DNA from: a virus | IMG/VR virus record: IMGVR_UViG_3300013103_000005 | Coordinates: 1 to 64,000 of that record | Length of the DNA stretch: 64,000 nucleotides | Strand: one strand, 5' to 3' | Shown here: positions 15,976-24,918 of the stretch, in pieces | How the letters are laid out: every line of letters begins with the position of its first letter | Position numbering within the stretch: position 1 is the stretch's first letter | The notes under the pieces: generated by a model | The model's input: the letters and a program-made list of their open reading frames with translations, nothing else | What the model was told of the DNA's origin: nothing | The model's database searches: none | Translations under genes and position numbers: made by a program

Positions 15976-18747
15976 ATGGGAAACGGTCCTTTTACAAGTT
16001 ACGTAGGTCCAAATGTATTTACAAGAACTAAAACAGAAAGAACTTTACCTTCCCTATTAGCGGGTGTTAGGTTACCTTGCCTTGTAGGCCCGAGTAGGGA
16101 GTATAATGAAGCTAAGAATGTAGAAATTGTAAGAGGTAGTTCAGGAAGAGTTGATATATTAAGAGTTGGTGAGAATGTAAGTTCTCAACTAACAGGTACA
16201 AATAGAAACTTCTTTGTAACTCATACTCCTATCGTTACTGGAGAAGGAATAGGCGAGACTACTTATGACCCAAATGATGTTAAAGTTACTGTTAACGGCG
16301 AACAAGTTTCTGTTTTATCTGTAAATGGTGAAACTGGAGAGATAACTTTAGTAGAAGCTCCTAAAGCAACAGATATAGTTTTAGTAGATTATTACTTTAA
16401 CAGAAAAGATACTTTAGTTACAGATGAAGATATAAGCAATCAAGCTGATGGAAGTAATAAAATATTCTATGTGGCTCATAGACCTATTGTAGATGGTACC
16501 GACAATGGAATCATAACTAATAATCCAAATAAAGTAACGGTTAAGGTTAATGGAAGTCCCGTAACAGTTGAAGAAGTTGTAGGTGAAGATGGTAAAGTAG
16601 TGTTAAAAGATGCTCCTGGTGCAAGCGATACAGTAACAATTACTTATTACTACAACACTTGGAGGGAGACATTTGATTATTTACCTGACAAGAATGTGAG
16701 TGAAATTCTTAAGGTTGGAGATTCTCCTGGAAGAGCAGATTACAGTGCCAAAGAAGATTTTGTATTACTCGTAAACGAAGATGGTGTTTCTACTTTACAT
16801 TGGGGAAATACAACAAAACTTACAATCAAATCTCATACAGATGGAAAAGAATATCTAGACGAAACCCAAATAACTGCTACTCCTGTAGGTGAGAAAATTT
16901 ATATGGAGGTTGCTAGTGGTGCGGTTGATGGTGTTAATAAAGAGTTTACAGTTTCTAATGTAATAACAGAAGGAAATGGGACGGGTAAACCTACAAATGA
17001 CCCTGCTCTCGTTCAAGTTTACGTAGGAACAACAGTATCAGGAGCAATCAGTGCGGGTCAAGTAGACCTTGCTTATATTAAAGGCGATGAAAAGAAAATA
17101 GTATTAAAGAATGCTCCTGTAGCAGGTAATGTTTATGTTAATTACTGGACTTCTAGATTTGGTGACGGTGATTATGATATAGAAGTGGTAACAGAAGGCG
17201 GCCCTGGGGTTGGTGAATATAAAATAACTCCACTTCAAGCAGATTTTGTATCCAGTATAGAAGAAGGAACCCATAATGTAACAGACCCTGATTTTGCTAC
17301 TGAAGGGATAAGATTCCTAACACAACCAAGAACAATGCCTGGATATTCTGTATCCGAGACTATCACCTTAACTTTTACTAACGACCACGAATTTACCGTA
17401 TCTTCTGATAAAGGCGCAGATGGTTCTAGCGGAAGTGGAGAATTAGGAAGAACTTATTTTGATAACAAGACAGGAGTAAGATTTACAATCGACTTTGGCG
17501 TTAATGTAGATTATCAAGCAGGAGATACCTTACAATTTGTAGTAACTCAAAATCCTACTTTCAAAGCAGGAGCATCTATTAACAGATGTATTCCTTCCCT
17601 TAATCTTGTAGTTAGTGATTTGACTAATACAGGTGTAGGTGACGTTACTACTTTAAGCCTGTATGAGAAATCTGGTAAAGAACCTAATGTAGGTGATTTT
17701 TATTATGTAGATTACAAGTATGATAAGAGCGAAGATGATTTTAAAGCAAAAGTATTCTTCAGAGAAGATTTAGACGAAATATTTGCAATTTATGGTGAAG
17801 TTTCTGTAGATAATAAACTTTCTTTAGGTGCTTGGTTAGCTATAAATAACGGTGCTCCGGGAATAATTCTTAAACAAGTTCCTAGAGCAGAAGGTTCTAA
17901 TGAGCCAGCTTACCAATCTTGGGAAGAAGCATTATTAGAGTTAGAAAAACCTGTAGAAGGTAATTACAGACCCAAAGTACTCGTTCCTTTAACAACCGAT
18001 GACGATGTTATAGCTTTGTTTAAGAAACATTGCGAAAGACAATCTTCAATGAGATATAGACAAGAAAGGATATGCTTCTTTGGGTTTCCTGTAGGAACAG
18101 ATTATAAAACAGTTAGAGAAAAGGTGGAAGGAACATTCCGTTCAGAAAGAATGACTGCTCTTTATCCTGACGGGGCTATTTTAGGAATAGTTGATGAGTA
18201 TGGAAATGAAGTAGAGCATATTGTAGATGGTAGTTTTCTAGCCTGCGCTTATGCTGGGGTAGATACAAATCCTGCTTACACTGTAGCAGACCCGAATACA
18301 AGAAGACAAATCGTAGGATTTAAGAGATTTACTAGAACATTATCAGAAGTTGAGATGGACGAAGTAGCTGCAGTTGGGGTAACTGTTATAGAAGACTTAG
18401 ACCCGGTTATGAGAGTAAGACACGCAAGAACAACAAGAGCAGATGACCCATTATTAGTAGAACAAAACATCGTAGAAATAGCAGATTTAGTACAAGAACT
18501 TACAAGAATTAACCTTGATAGATTTATTGGTATTAAATACTTACCTAAAGTTAATGAAGAAATATCTGCTACAGTTTCTGCTATGTTTGATAGACTTATT
18601 CAAGCTGAATACATTACAGATTATCGTAATGTAAAAGTAGAAACCGACCCGAATGCTCCAGACATAGCAAGGGTATCTGCAGAATATAGGCCAGTATTTG
18701 CATTGAACTGGATTGTAGTAACTTATACTTTAAGAGCTAGATTATAA
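15976..18747 (+). CDS. Contractile tail sheath protein with tandem insertion modules
   Basis: I use ATG 15976, which has TAGGAGGT 8 nt upstream, not the GTG at 15967. The 923-residue product starts in sheath style (GPFTSYVGPNVFTRTKTERTLP) and ends with the conserved C-terminal sheath domain (DRFIGIKYLPKVNEE, AEYRPVFALNWIVVTYTL). Between residues about 50 and 400 lie three copies of an 80-100 residue beta module (FxVxHxPIV...G...T.xPxxVxVxVNG...V...APxAxDxVxVxYYxN), which accounts for the large size. The sheath contracts to drive the tube through the envelope. A strong terminator hairpin follows. Confidence 0.88.
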   Translation: MGNGPFTSYVGPNVFTRTKTERTLPSLLAGVRLPCLVGPSREYNEAKNVEIVRGSSGRVDILRVGENVSSQLTGTNRNFFVTHTPIVTGEGIGETTYDPNDVKVTVNGEQVSVLSVNGETGEITLVEAPKATDIVLVDYYFNRKDTLVTDEDISNQADGSNKIFYVAHRPIVDGTDNGIITNNPNKVTVKVNGSPVTVEEVVGEDGKVVLKDAPGASDTVTITYYYNTWRETFDYLPDKNVSEILKVGDSPGRADYSAKEDFVLLVNEDGVSTLHWGNTTKLTIKSHTDGKEYLDETQITATPVGEKIYMEVASGAVDGVNKEFTVSNVITEGNGTGKPTNDPALVQVYVGTTVSGAISAGQVDLAYIKGDEKKIVLKNAPVAGNVYVNYWTSRFGDGDYDIEVVTEGGPGVGEYKITPLQADFVSSIEEGTHNVTDPDFATEGIRFLTQPRTMPGYSVSETITLTFTNDHEFTVSSDKGADGSSGSGELGRTYFDNKTGVRFTIDFGVNVDYQAGDTLQFVVTQNPTFKAGASINRCIPSLNLVVSDLTNTGVGDVTTLSLYEKSGKEPNVGDFYYVDYKYDKSEDDFKAKVFFREDLDEIFAIYGEVSVDNKLSLGAWLAINNGAPGIILKQVPRAEGSNEPAYQSWEEALLELEKPVEGNYRPKVLVPLTTDDDVIALFKKHCERQSSMRYRQERICFFGFPVGTDYKTVREKVEGTFRSERMTALYPDGAILGIVDEYGNEVEHIVDGSFLACAYAGVDTNPAYTVADPNTRRQIVGFKRFTRTLSEVEMDEVAAVGVTVIEDLDPVMRVRHARTTRADDPLLVEQNIVEIADLVQELTRINLDRFIGIKYLPKVNEEISATVSAMFDRLIQAEYITDYRNVKVETDPNAPDIARVSAEYRPVFALNWIVVTYTLRARL

Positions 18748-18757
18748 TTTGAAGTCT

Positions 18758-18790
18758 AAGAAGGCAGAGTTTATTCTCTGCCTTCTTTTA
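18758..18790 (+). terminator. Strong hairpin after the tail sheath gene
   Basis: AAGAAGGCAGAG (18758-18769) pairs perfectly with CTCTGCCTTCTT (18776-18787), a 12-bp stem with a 6-nt loop followed by TTAAAG. It is a probable intrinsic terminator or 3'-end stabiliser. Confidence 0.75.
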
Positions 18791-18811
18791 AAGTTTAACC
18801 TATTAAACTTC
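18790..18811 (+). repeat. Palindrome variant, copy 6 (CCTA centre)
   Basis: Left arm AAAGTTTAA is perfect, the centre is CCTA, and the right arm is TTAAACTTC. It lies between the sheath hairpin and the AGGGGAG site of the next gene. Confidence 0.8.
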
Positions 18812-18831
18812 TTTAATCAGGGGAGTTCCAA

Positions 18832-19095
18832 ATGAAGCTAGTTAAAATAACAGAGGATAAGTATAAATACGAATTTATTGACAGAATAAACAAACGAACA
18901 GCCGAAATGAGAAATTCATTACAAATTTCTTTTATAAATTGGAAAAACGAGCTTCAAAATTATGAAAGGAAGTTTGGTCCTTTGCCCCAAGAGGTTATAA
19001 AGGCTGTAAATAAGATTGAAAAGGATACAGAAAGACTTTTAAGAAAGCTCAACGAATTTTATAAAGCAACAGAATTCGGTACCTTTTCTTTTTAG
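18832..19095 (+). CDS. Small coiled-coil protein
   Basis: The 87-residue product starts MKLVKI and continues as a charged helix likely to form a coiled coil (FINWKNELQNYERKFG, AVNKIEKDTERLLRKLNEFYK). A related but broken gene follows at 19156. It lies between sheath and tube, where small assembly factors are often found. No enzyme motif is present. Confidence 0.55.
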   Translation: MKLVKITEDKYKYEFIDRINKRTAEMRNSLQISFINWKNELQNYERKFGPLPQEVIKAVNKIEKDTERLLRKLNEFYKATEFGTFSF

Positions 19096-19121
19096 TTTGT
19101 TTTAGTAACGAAGTCAAGTTT

Positions 19122-19143
19122 GAACTTTAACGTGTTAAACTTT
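19122..19143 (+). repeat. Palindrome variant, copy 7 (CGTG centre)
   Basis: The right arm TTAAACTTT is perfect. The left arm is changed (GAACTTTAA) and the centre is CGTG. It precedes the broken gene at 19156, as if element and gene were duplicated together and have decayed. Confidence 0.75.
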
Positions 19144-19155
19144 GAAGAGGTTATA

Positions 19156-19431
19156 ATGAAGCTGGTCAGAATTTCTCCAACAATTGAGGAATTAGGTAGG
19201 AAATATATTCAGACGTTTATTGAAGATATCGAAGATGTCCAATGTCAATTAGAAAGAATCATAAAAGATTACAGGATGTGATTAACGATTTGAGAAAAGT
19301 AATCCCCAGATAAGGATTAAGTAAAGGAAATTTATTCTTTATTTTATTCTATAAATGCGGCTAATCAAGAGTATAGGGAACTCTTAAATAAAATCACACA
19401 GAAATTAGATTTTCTTTTAAAAGAATTATGA
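19156..19431 (+). pseudogene. Frameshifted paralogue of the 18832 coiled-coil gene
   Basis: The first frame, ATG 19156 with GAAGAGG upstream, reads MKLVRISPTIEELGRKYIQT and on to KDYRM-stop at 19281 (41 residues). A second frame then reads QDVINDLRKVIPR-stop, and a third reads EIYSLFYSINAANQEYRELL and on to FLLKEL-stop at 19431. Joined, these give a helical protein of about 90 residues that starts MKLVRI like its neighbour MKLVKI and has the same length, so I read this as a duplicate broken by two frameshifts. A short 41-residue protein may still be made. The rest of the 374-nt gap between 19096 and 19469 holds only the palindrome variant and the tube ribosome site. Confidence 0.55.
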
Positions 19432-19469
19432 TAACTGTTAAATCCTTAATTTATTGAGGAGGTGAAATT

Positions 19470-20156
19470 ATGGCTTTAGCAACTAGTTATATACACAGAC
19501 ATGGTGTTAGTCCTAACACAAGGACTGTAATATCTTCTAAAAATCGTATATTTGCTTATCCTTCTTCTTCTGAAGAAGGGACCCCTAATGCAGAAATGTT
19601 GCAGTTAGGTGGGATTAGTAGTTTTGCGGTTTCTGATGCAAGAGGAGCTGACCCTGTTAGGGGTATTGGTTATGGAGACCAGATAGCAGAGTTAGTTCCT
19701 AGTGTATCTGACCCAATTTCTTTATCAGTAGAAAAAACTGCTTTTTACTTCCAGAACATTTTTCAAGCATTTGGATATAGGGCAGGTATTGATGGTGCAG
19801 TGAGAGCTATAAAACACCATAGATGGCCTTTTGATATTAAACAAGAAATAGTAATACCAGAGATAATTCTAAGAGAATATCCTGGAGGTGGTGGAGGCGG
19901 ATTACAGCCCGCTACTATATTAACTGCTATAAGCAGGGCAATAGGTGGACAAGCAATAGTTACTTGGTACGAGGCTTGTTGGATTACAAGTTATTCTGTA
20001 ACTTATGCCGCTGATACTGCTATCGTAGCAGAAAGTTGTGATATTATGGTAACAGATGTTTCAGATGGACATACAAGAATAACAGAAATATTCAGGTCTG
20101 GTAATGATATGATATCCAGAGCATTTAGAGGGTTAGAAGCAATACTTGGAATTTAA
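19470..20156 (+). CDS. Tail tube protein, probable
   Basis: The 228-residue protein directly follows the sheath block and has strand-rich sequence typical of tube subunits: GISSFAVSDARGADPVRGIGYGDQIAELVPSV-like motifs, ISLSVEKTAFYFQNIFQAFGY, a Gly-rich loop and WYEACWITSYSVTYAADTAIVAESC. Tube subunits stack as hexamers inside the sheath. A strong GAGGAGGT ribosome site fits high expression. No other gene in the window is a better candidate. Confidence 0.72.
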   Translation: MALATSYIHRHGVSPNTRTVISSKNRIFAYPSSSEEGTPNAEMLQLGGISSFAVSDARGADPVRGIGYGDQIAELVPSVSDPISLSVEKTAFYFQNIFQAFGYRAGIDGAVRAIKHHRWPFDIKQEIVIPEIILREYPGGGGGGLQPATILTAISRAIGGQAIVTWYEACWITSYSVTYAADTAIVAESCDIMVTDVSDGHTRITEIFRSGNDMISRAFRGLEAILGI

Positions 20157-20178
20157 TTTATATATTAGGAGATAAATT

Positions 20179-20802
20179 ATGTCTGATATAAATTTGAATT
20201 TGAAGAAATTAGAAAATTTTTTAAATCAAATAATGGGGGAATTTCCTATAAAACTTAATGATGAAATTACTTTATATTTTAGACCTTTATCTATACAAGA
20301 AGAGCAAGAAGCTCATATTGCTGCTTCTCAAAAGCGTAAAGAAGTAGAAGATGAGTTAGCTTATTTTTATCAACTTAAAATAGAAATACTTTCAAGAGCA
20401 TTATCTAAAATAGCAGATTTTTCTATTTCAGAATTAGGAGATAGTGCTTTATCTCATTCAAGAGATTTCTTTAGTAAACTTCCAACTGAAGTAGTTAATT
20501 ATCTTTTTAATACTTGGTCTAAAAATACTAATGATAGATTAAATAATTTTAAAATATCAGAAGAACAAACTGATTTAAACGAAGTAAATACATTGAGAGT
20601 ACCAGAAGACACTAAAGCAGAAACTCAAGAGGACATTAAAGGAGAGGAATTACAAGAAAAACAAGCCCGAATAAAGCAGGGAATGAAAGAACTAAAACAA
20701 AAATATGAAAATAAAGAAGTCAAACCTGTAAATCCCGCTATTTACAAACTCGGGCAACATGGAGACGGTATTTTAGAAAATGAAGAATCAAAAATGGATT
20801 GA
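20179..20802 (+). CDS. Tail assembly chaperone, first frame
   Basis: The 207-residue protein lies between tube and tape measure, the usual place of tail chaperones. Residues 15-130 are mixed alpha/beta (FPIKLNDEITLYFRPLSIQEEQEAHIAAS, YLFNTWSKNTNDRL), and the rest is a charged tail. These chaperones coat the tape measure protein during tail assembly. Its end overlaps the next gene by 23 nt in another frame. Confidence 0.62.
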   Translation: MSDINLNLKKLENFLNQIMGEFPIKLNDEITLYFRPLSIQEEQEAHIAASQKRKEVEDELAYFYQLKIEILSRALSKIADFSISELGDSALSHSRDFFSKLPTEVVNYLFNTWSKNTNDRLNNFKISEEQTDLNEVNTLRVPEDTKAETQEDIKGEELQEKQARIKQGMKELKQKYENKEVKPVNPAIYKLGQHGDGILENEESKMD

Positions 20803-21670
20803 AGCTTTATTATTTAGGGGATTTTTAGTAGATGTTAAAAAGCTAGGAAATTTAAGAATAGTTTTTAAATCTCTAAATCAACACGAGCATTCTTTAATTC
20901 AAATATTAACATCTACTGAATTAGAGAAATTACTTTATACTTTAGCTTATAGTGTTTTCTTATTTGGTAGCATAAATGTTTTAAAAGGAAATAGGGAAGA
21001 AAATATAGAAACGTTAGTGCAAGTATTTTCAAAATTAAATAAAGACTTAATAACTCGCCTTACAGACCTCTCCTTTATGTCCTACCTTGAGTCTTCTGCA
21101 ATCGAAGATTTATCAGAATATTCTCAAACAGATTCTTCTAAAATAAAATATTTGGAATACAAAGCTACCAATTTACCTTTAAATCATCCTACTCTTACAG
21201 GTATTCCCGGAACAGAGAATTTAGGTTTAAATTTATATCAATCACAATGGTTAGTCTTAATGGAAGCCAGGCTTAAAAGAGAACAACAAGAAGAAATCTA
21301 TGAATGGGTAAAATTTTTAGGTGCTTTTATAAATCCTGAAGCTGTTAAGAAATTAAATCAAATAGATAAACAACAAGAAATATTAGAACAAGATATTGGA
21401 TTTGAAATTGAAGATGAATATTTGTTAAAGAAACCAATTAAAACAACTCAAGATTTAATAGACGAAGTGGAGAAGTCTATTAAAGGTGAGATGGACATAC
21501 ACGATAAAATAATAGCTGAAGCTGAACGTATGTGGATTAAAGAAGAATATGAAAAATACAAAAAGAGGATGGAACAAAGAAAGAAAGAATCTAATCTTGA
21601 ACCTGGAGTATTTGGAGAAAGTAGGGTTATTCATATAAATGATGTTAAGAAGAAAAGTTTAACGCGTTAA
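20780..21670 (+). CDS. Tail assembly chaperone, second gene
   Basis: The 296-residue product starts at an ATG inside the previous gene and in the +1 frame relative to it. In this frame a TAG lies just before the ATG, so any fusion by frameshift would have to occur within about 25 nt. The protein is helical with MEARLKREQQEEIYEWVKFLGAF and a charged C-terminus. The last residues (KKSLTR) and the stop are encoded by a palindrome copy. Position before the tape measure gene supports the call; whether it is made as a fusion or by reinitiation is open. Confidence 0.55.
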   Translation: MKNQKWIEALLFRGFLVDVKKLGNLRIVFKSLNQHEHSLIQILTSTELEKLLYTLAYSVFLFGSINVLKGNREENIETLVQVFSKLNKDLITRLTDLSFMSYLESSAIEDLSEYSQTDSSKIKYLEYKATNLPLNHPTLTGIPGTENLGLNLYQSQWLVLMEARLKREQQEEIYEWVKFLGAFINPEAVKKLNQIDKQQEILEQDIGFEIEDEYLLKKPIKTTQDLIDEVEKSIKGEMDIHDKIIAEAERMWIKEEYEKYKKRMEQRKKESNLEPGVFGESRVIHINDVKKKSLTR

Positions 21671-21675
21671 ACTTT
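21654..21675 (+). repeat. 22-bp palindrome, copy 8 (CGCG centre)
   Basis: A perfect palindrome, extendable by one A-T pair to 24 bp. It encodes SLTR-stop of the upstream gene and precedes a GTGAGG site. Confidence 0.97.
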
Positions 21676-21688
21676 TGTGAGGTAGACT

Positions 21689-24220
21689 ATGCCTGATGAA
21701 GAACTAAAACAGACAATAAAATTAGAAGCTGATGTCTCGCCTGCTGAGACTGCGTATGATAAATTCCATAAAAATATGGATAAAGCTCTCCGTGCGTCTT
21801 TTGATTTAGCTTCTAGGTTACCTAAGATAGATAAGGAGCGTCTAGAGACCCTTGATAGAGTCTCTAAAGTAGTGGATAGAATTACAAGGACTATTATCAG
21901 ACAAAAACAAATACCAGAAGAAAATTTAACCGTTTTAAATAGGATTTTAAATAATACCGCTGATGTTAATGAATTACTCCAACAAAGAGATGTAACAATC
22001 AGAGAACTGCAATCTAAAGTAGAGAATTTAAATAAACAATTGGAAAATCGAAGAAAAATTGAAAAGAAGATAAGTAAAGAAACAGAAGAATCTATTAACT
22101 TATCTGAAAGAGAAAAAGAAATAGCTAAAGAAATAGAACGAATTCACGAAGACTTAAAGAAAAGACAAATTTCTTTAGTTGAAATACGAAAGAAAGGAAA
22201 GGAAGCTTATGAAGAAGCTCTTAAAGTAGCTTTAAAACAAGGTAAATCAGAAGAAGAAGCAAAGCAAATAGCAAAAGCACGTTCTAAAGAAGTTGTGGAA
22301 GGACTTAAGAAAGAAAAAGGCGAATCTAAAGTTTTGGGTAAAATATTAAGTGAGATTACTGATTTATTAGGTAGATTTGCAATTCCAGTCGCCGCTTTAG
22401 CTTCCTTTACCGGCGCTGTAGCTTTATTGGTAGATGCAGAAGGCAAAGCAAGACAATTGAGGGGAACTTTAATGGATATATCTGGAATAATAGGAAAATT
22501 GAACTTAGCTTTTGATGTTACAGGCGGGGCATCTCAAGATTTATCTAAAACAATAGATACCTTAGTTAGATTAGGCGATGAATATAACTTAACTTTAGAC
22601 GAAGTTACCTCAACCCTCAAGAATATGGCAGAAATAGGGGTAGATGTAAGTAAAGACTTTACAGGAGCAATTAAAGAAAGCGGAGAAATGGCTATTCTTT
22701 TAGGAAGGGATATTCAGTCGGCTGCTTCCTTTCTAGCTGAAGGTGTGGAAGAATTAGGAATACAAAGCAAAACTTTAGTGGATACTTTTGCAGATTTATA
22801 TGACGAAATGATTATGTCAGGGATGGGGGCAAGTAGATTTTCTTCTTTAATTATGAATAGTGCCCAATCATTAGCTTTCTTAGGCGGACAAATGAAAGAG
22901 ACCGCTAATTTAATTGCATTGTTAGGAGAAGGAGCTGGTTGGTCTTCTAAGATGACAGAAAGAGCTTTCGAAGATTTAAGAAGCGCAGGAGAGAATTTAA
23001 GCGATAATTTAATTTACATCGCATTACAATCAGAAAGTACTAGAAAAATATTAGCTGATTTTATTTCCGACCAGATAAGGAAGTCAACTCAATTAGGAAA
23101 ATTGTGGAGAGAAATTTTCCAGACTGCAGATGTAGAAAGAATAAGAAAATCGTTAGAAAGATTAACCCCGTTTGATTTAAAAGCAATTATATCAGAACTT
23201 CCAGGAGAACAAAAATTATTTACCGTTTTAGGAGCGATACAGGATAATTTACTTGGGATTAGGGATATAACTAAAATATCAGGGGTACAAAGAGAATTAC
23301 TTAAATCATTATTAAATTTTAGTGATAAACAATTAACCCAATTTCAAATTATTTATAAAAGATTAGAAGATAGGTTACACGGTATAGCGACCCCATTGGA
23401 ATTTTTAACCGCGACTGGGGAAAAACAGAAAGAATATCTTGAACGTGTTAGAAAGCAGATAGGAGAAACGGCAGCTCAGAATTTAGAACAATTAAGGAAA
23501 AATTTAGACGAAATGTTTAAAACTCGTACAAGACAAGAATCGTTATTCGAGAGGGTACAAAAATGGATTGAAAGGAAATCTCTACAATTAGGAAATCATC
23601 TCCTAGAAATAGAAAGTTGGCTAGAAAAGATGACAAACCTAATGTCTTGGAAATGGTTTGGGAAAGTGATTTCCCCGAGGGGATTAGGAATCATAGAATT
23701 TATAGAGGAAACTAAAAAGGCGAGGGAATCTTCAGAAAGAGTTAAAAAACTTCAAGAATCTCAACTTTATTTTTTGAAAAAGCAAGTTAAAGATTTAGGA
23801 GGCCTTGGTGAAAGCATTCGTGTTTATGCCGAACAGGGAGAAACAACATCTAAAAAACTTTATAGATATCAAAAAGAAATAAGCAGATGGATTTCTGATT
23901 ATATTAAGTTATTAAAAAAGCAAGGAATTAAACCTAAAGATTTAGAATCCCTTGCAGAAACTATTAGGCGTGAAGGTGGGACGAGGGCAGATTATCTAGA
24001 AGCTCTCATAAAATTATCTAATAAAGAAATAAAACAGACCGAGGAATTAGGAAGGAAAGAAGCGTATATTACAATAAATATTCAAGGCAGATTAGAACCC
24101 GAACAAAGAATAAAATTGGAAACTTCATTAACAAGAGCTATTCAAAGAGGTTTTGAAACTCAAGCTGTTAGAAAAGAAGTTTATAATATTCAAACTGCTT
24201 CCACTTTTAAAGGTAGATAA
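21689..24220 (+). CDS. Tape measure protein
   Basis: The 843-residue protein has the expected layout: long N-terminal coiled coil (about residues 60-220), a hydrophobic stretch (FAIPVAALASFTGAVALLVD, near 230-250), small-residue-rich helical segments (SAASFLAEGVEELGIQSK) and further coiled coil. It sets tail length and is ejected ahead of DNA. With the usual rule of about 1.5 Angstrom per residue, a tail near 125 nm would be expected. It follows the chaperones and precedes hub genes, as in other myoviruses. Confidence 0.85.
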   Translation: MPDEELKQTIKLEADVSPAETAYDKFHKNMDKALRASFDLASRLPKIDKERLETLDRVSKVVDRITRTIIRQKQIPEENLTVLNRILNNTADVNELLQQRDVTIRELQSKVENLNKQLENRRKIEKKISKETEESINLSEREKEIAKEIERIHEDLKKRQISLVEIRKKGKEAYEEALKVALKQGKSEEEAKQIAKARSKEVVEGLKKEKGESKVLGKILSEITDLLGRFAIPVAALASFTGAVALLVDAEGKARQLRGTLMDISGIIGKLNLAFDVTGGASQDLSKTIDTLVRLGDEYNLTLDEVTSTLKNMAEIGVDVSKDFTGAIKESGEMAILLGRDIQSAASFLAEGVEELGIQSKTLVDTFADLYDEMIMSGMGASRFSSLIMNSAQSLAFLGGQMKETANLIALLGEGAGWSSKMTERAFEDLRSAGENLSDNLIYIALQSESTRKILADFISDQIRKSTQLGKLWREIFQTADVERIRKSLERLTPFDLKAIISELPGEQKLFTVLGAIQDNLLGIRDITKISGVQRELLKSLLNFSDKQLTQFQIIYKRLEDRLHGIATPLEFLTATGEKQKEYLERVRKQIGETAAQNLEQLRKNLDEMFKTRTRQESLFERVQKWIERKSLQLGNHLLEIESWLEKMTNLMSWKWFGKVISPRGLGIIEFIEETKKARESSERVKKLQESQLYFLKKQVKDLGGLGESIRVYAEQGETTSKKLYRYQKEISRWISDYIKLLKKQGIKPKDLESLAETIRREGGTRADYLEALIKLSNKEIKQTEELGRKEAYITINIQGRLEPEQRIKLETSLTRAIQRGFETQAVRKEVYNIQTASTFKGR

Positions 24221-24222
24221 TT

Positions 24223-24918
24223 ATGAATTTTAAAAACATAGCTTCAATTTCAACTGCCGCTTTTATGGTAGGCCAGGGCATAAGAGCCCTAAAAGCAAGA
24301 GAACAATATGAAGATTCTTTAGTAACAGATTCTAAAGTTCCTTTTTATATTAGGTATAGATTACCTCAAGGGTTTGATAAACAATCTTTAGAAAAATTGA
24401 ATTTAAGAAATTTATTTGATGATACTGGTGATGTAGAAATTGAACTAGAGATTAATCCTTCTTCATTAGAAATTTCTTGTACTCCTTTAATAAACACAAC
24501 TCAAACAGATGGTGGTTGGGTTGAGGAATATTGGGGAGAACAAGCAGACACTATTTCTGCTTCTGGAAGAAGCCCTGTGGGTATAATTACAGGGACAGAA
24601 GAAGCAAATAAGCATATAAGAACTAAAAACAATGTAGAACTAATTCAAAGAACAGATGAAAGGATAAGGTCTAAATACTATCAAATGATTTTAAAATTAG
24701 AACATATATTTGCTAATCAAGGTTTTATTTATGATGAATATGGGGAATTGATAGCAGAAGGAATTACTGAAATTCAATTTGGAGATTTCTTATACAGAGG
24801 AATATTTATTTCATTTAGTATAACAGAAACTGCTGAAAGTCCTTTTATCTGGGATTATTCTTTTGATTTTAAAGTAAACAAAGATAATATTCTTAATGTT
24901 AGAGGTGTGTTTAGATAA
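24223..24918 (+). CDS. Tail/baseplate hub accessory protein
   Basis: The 231-residue protein starts 2 nt after the tape measure stop. It has a beta-rich core with VEIELEINPSSLEISCTPLINTTQTDGGWVEEYWGEQ-type sequence, PVGIITGTE, and FLYRGIFISFSITETAESPF. NPSSLEIS and YRGIFISF are in the manner of LysM-like tail proteins that link tape measure and hub. The stop overlaps the next start (TAATG). Confidence 0.58.
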   Translation: MNFKNIASISTAAFMVGQGIRALKAREQYEDSLVTDSKVPFYIRYRLPQGFDKQSLEKLNLRNLFDDTGDVEIELEINPSSLEISCTPLINTTQTDGGWVEEYWGEQADTISASGRSPVGIITGTEEANKHIRTKNNVELIQRTDERIRSKYYQMILKLEHIFANQGFIYDEYGELIAEGITEIQFGDFLYRGIFISFSITETAESPFIWDYSFDFKVNKDNILNVRGVFR

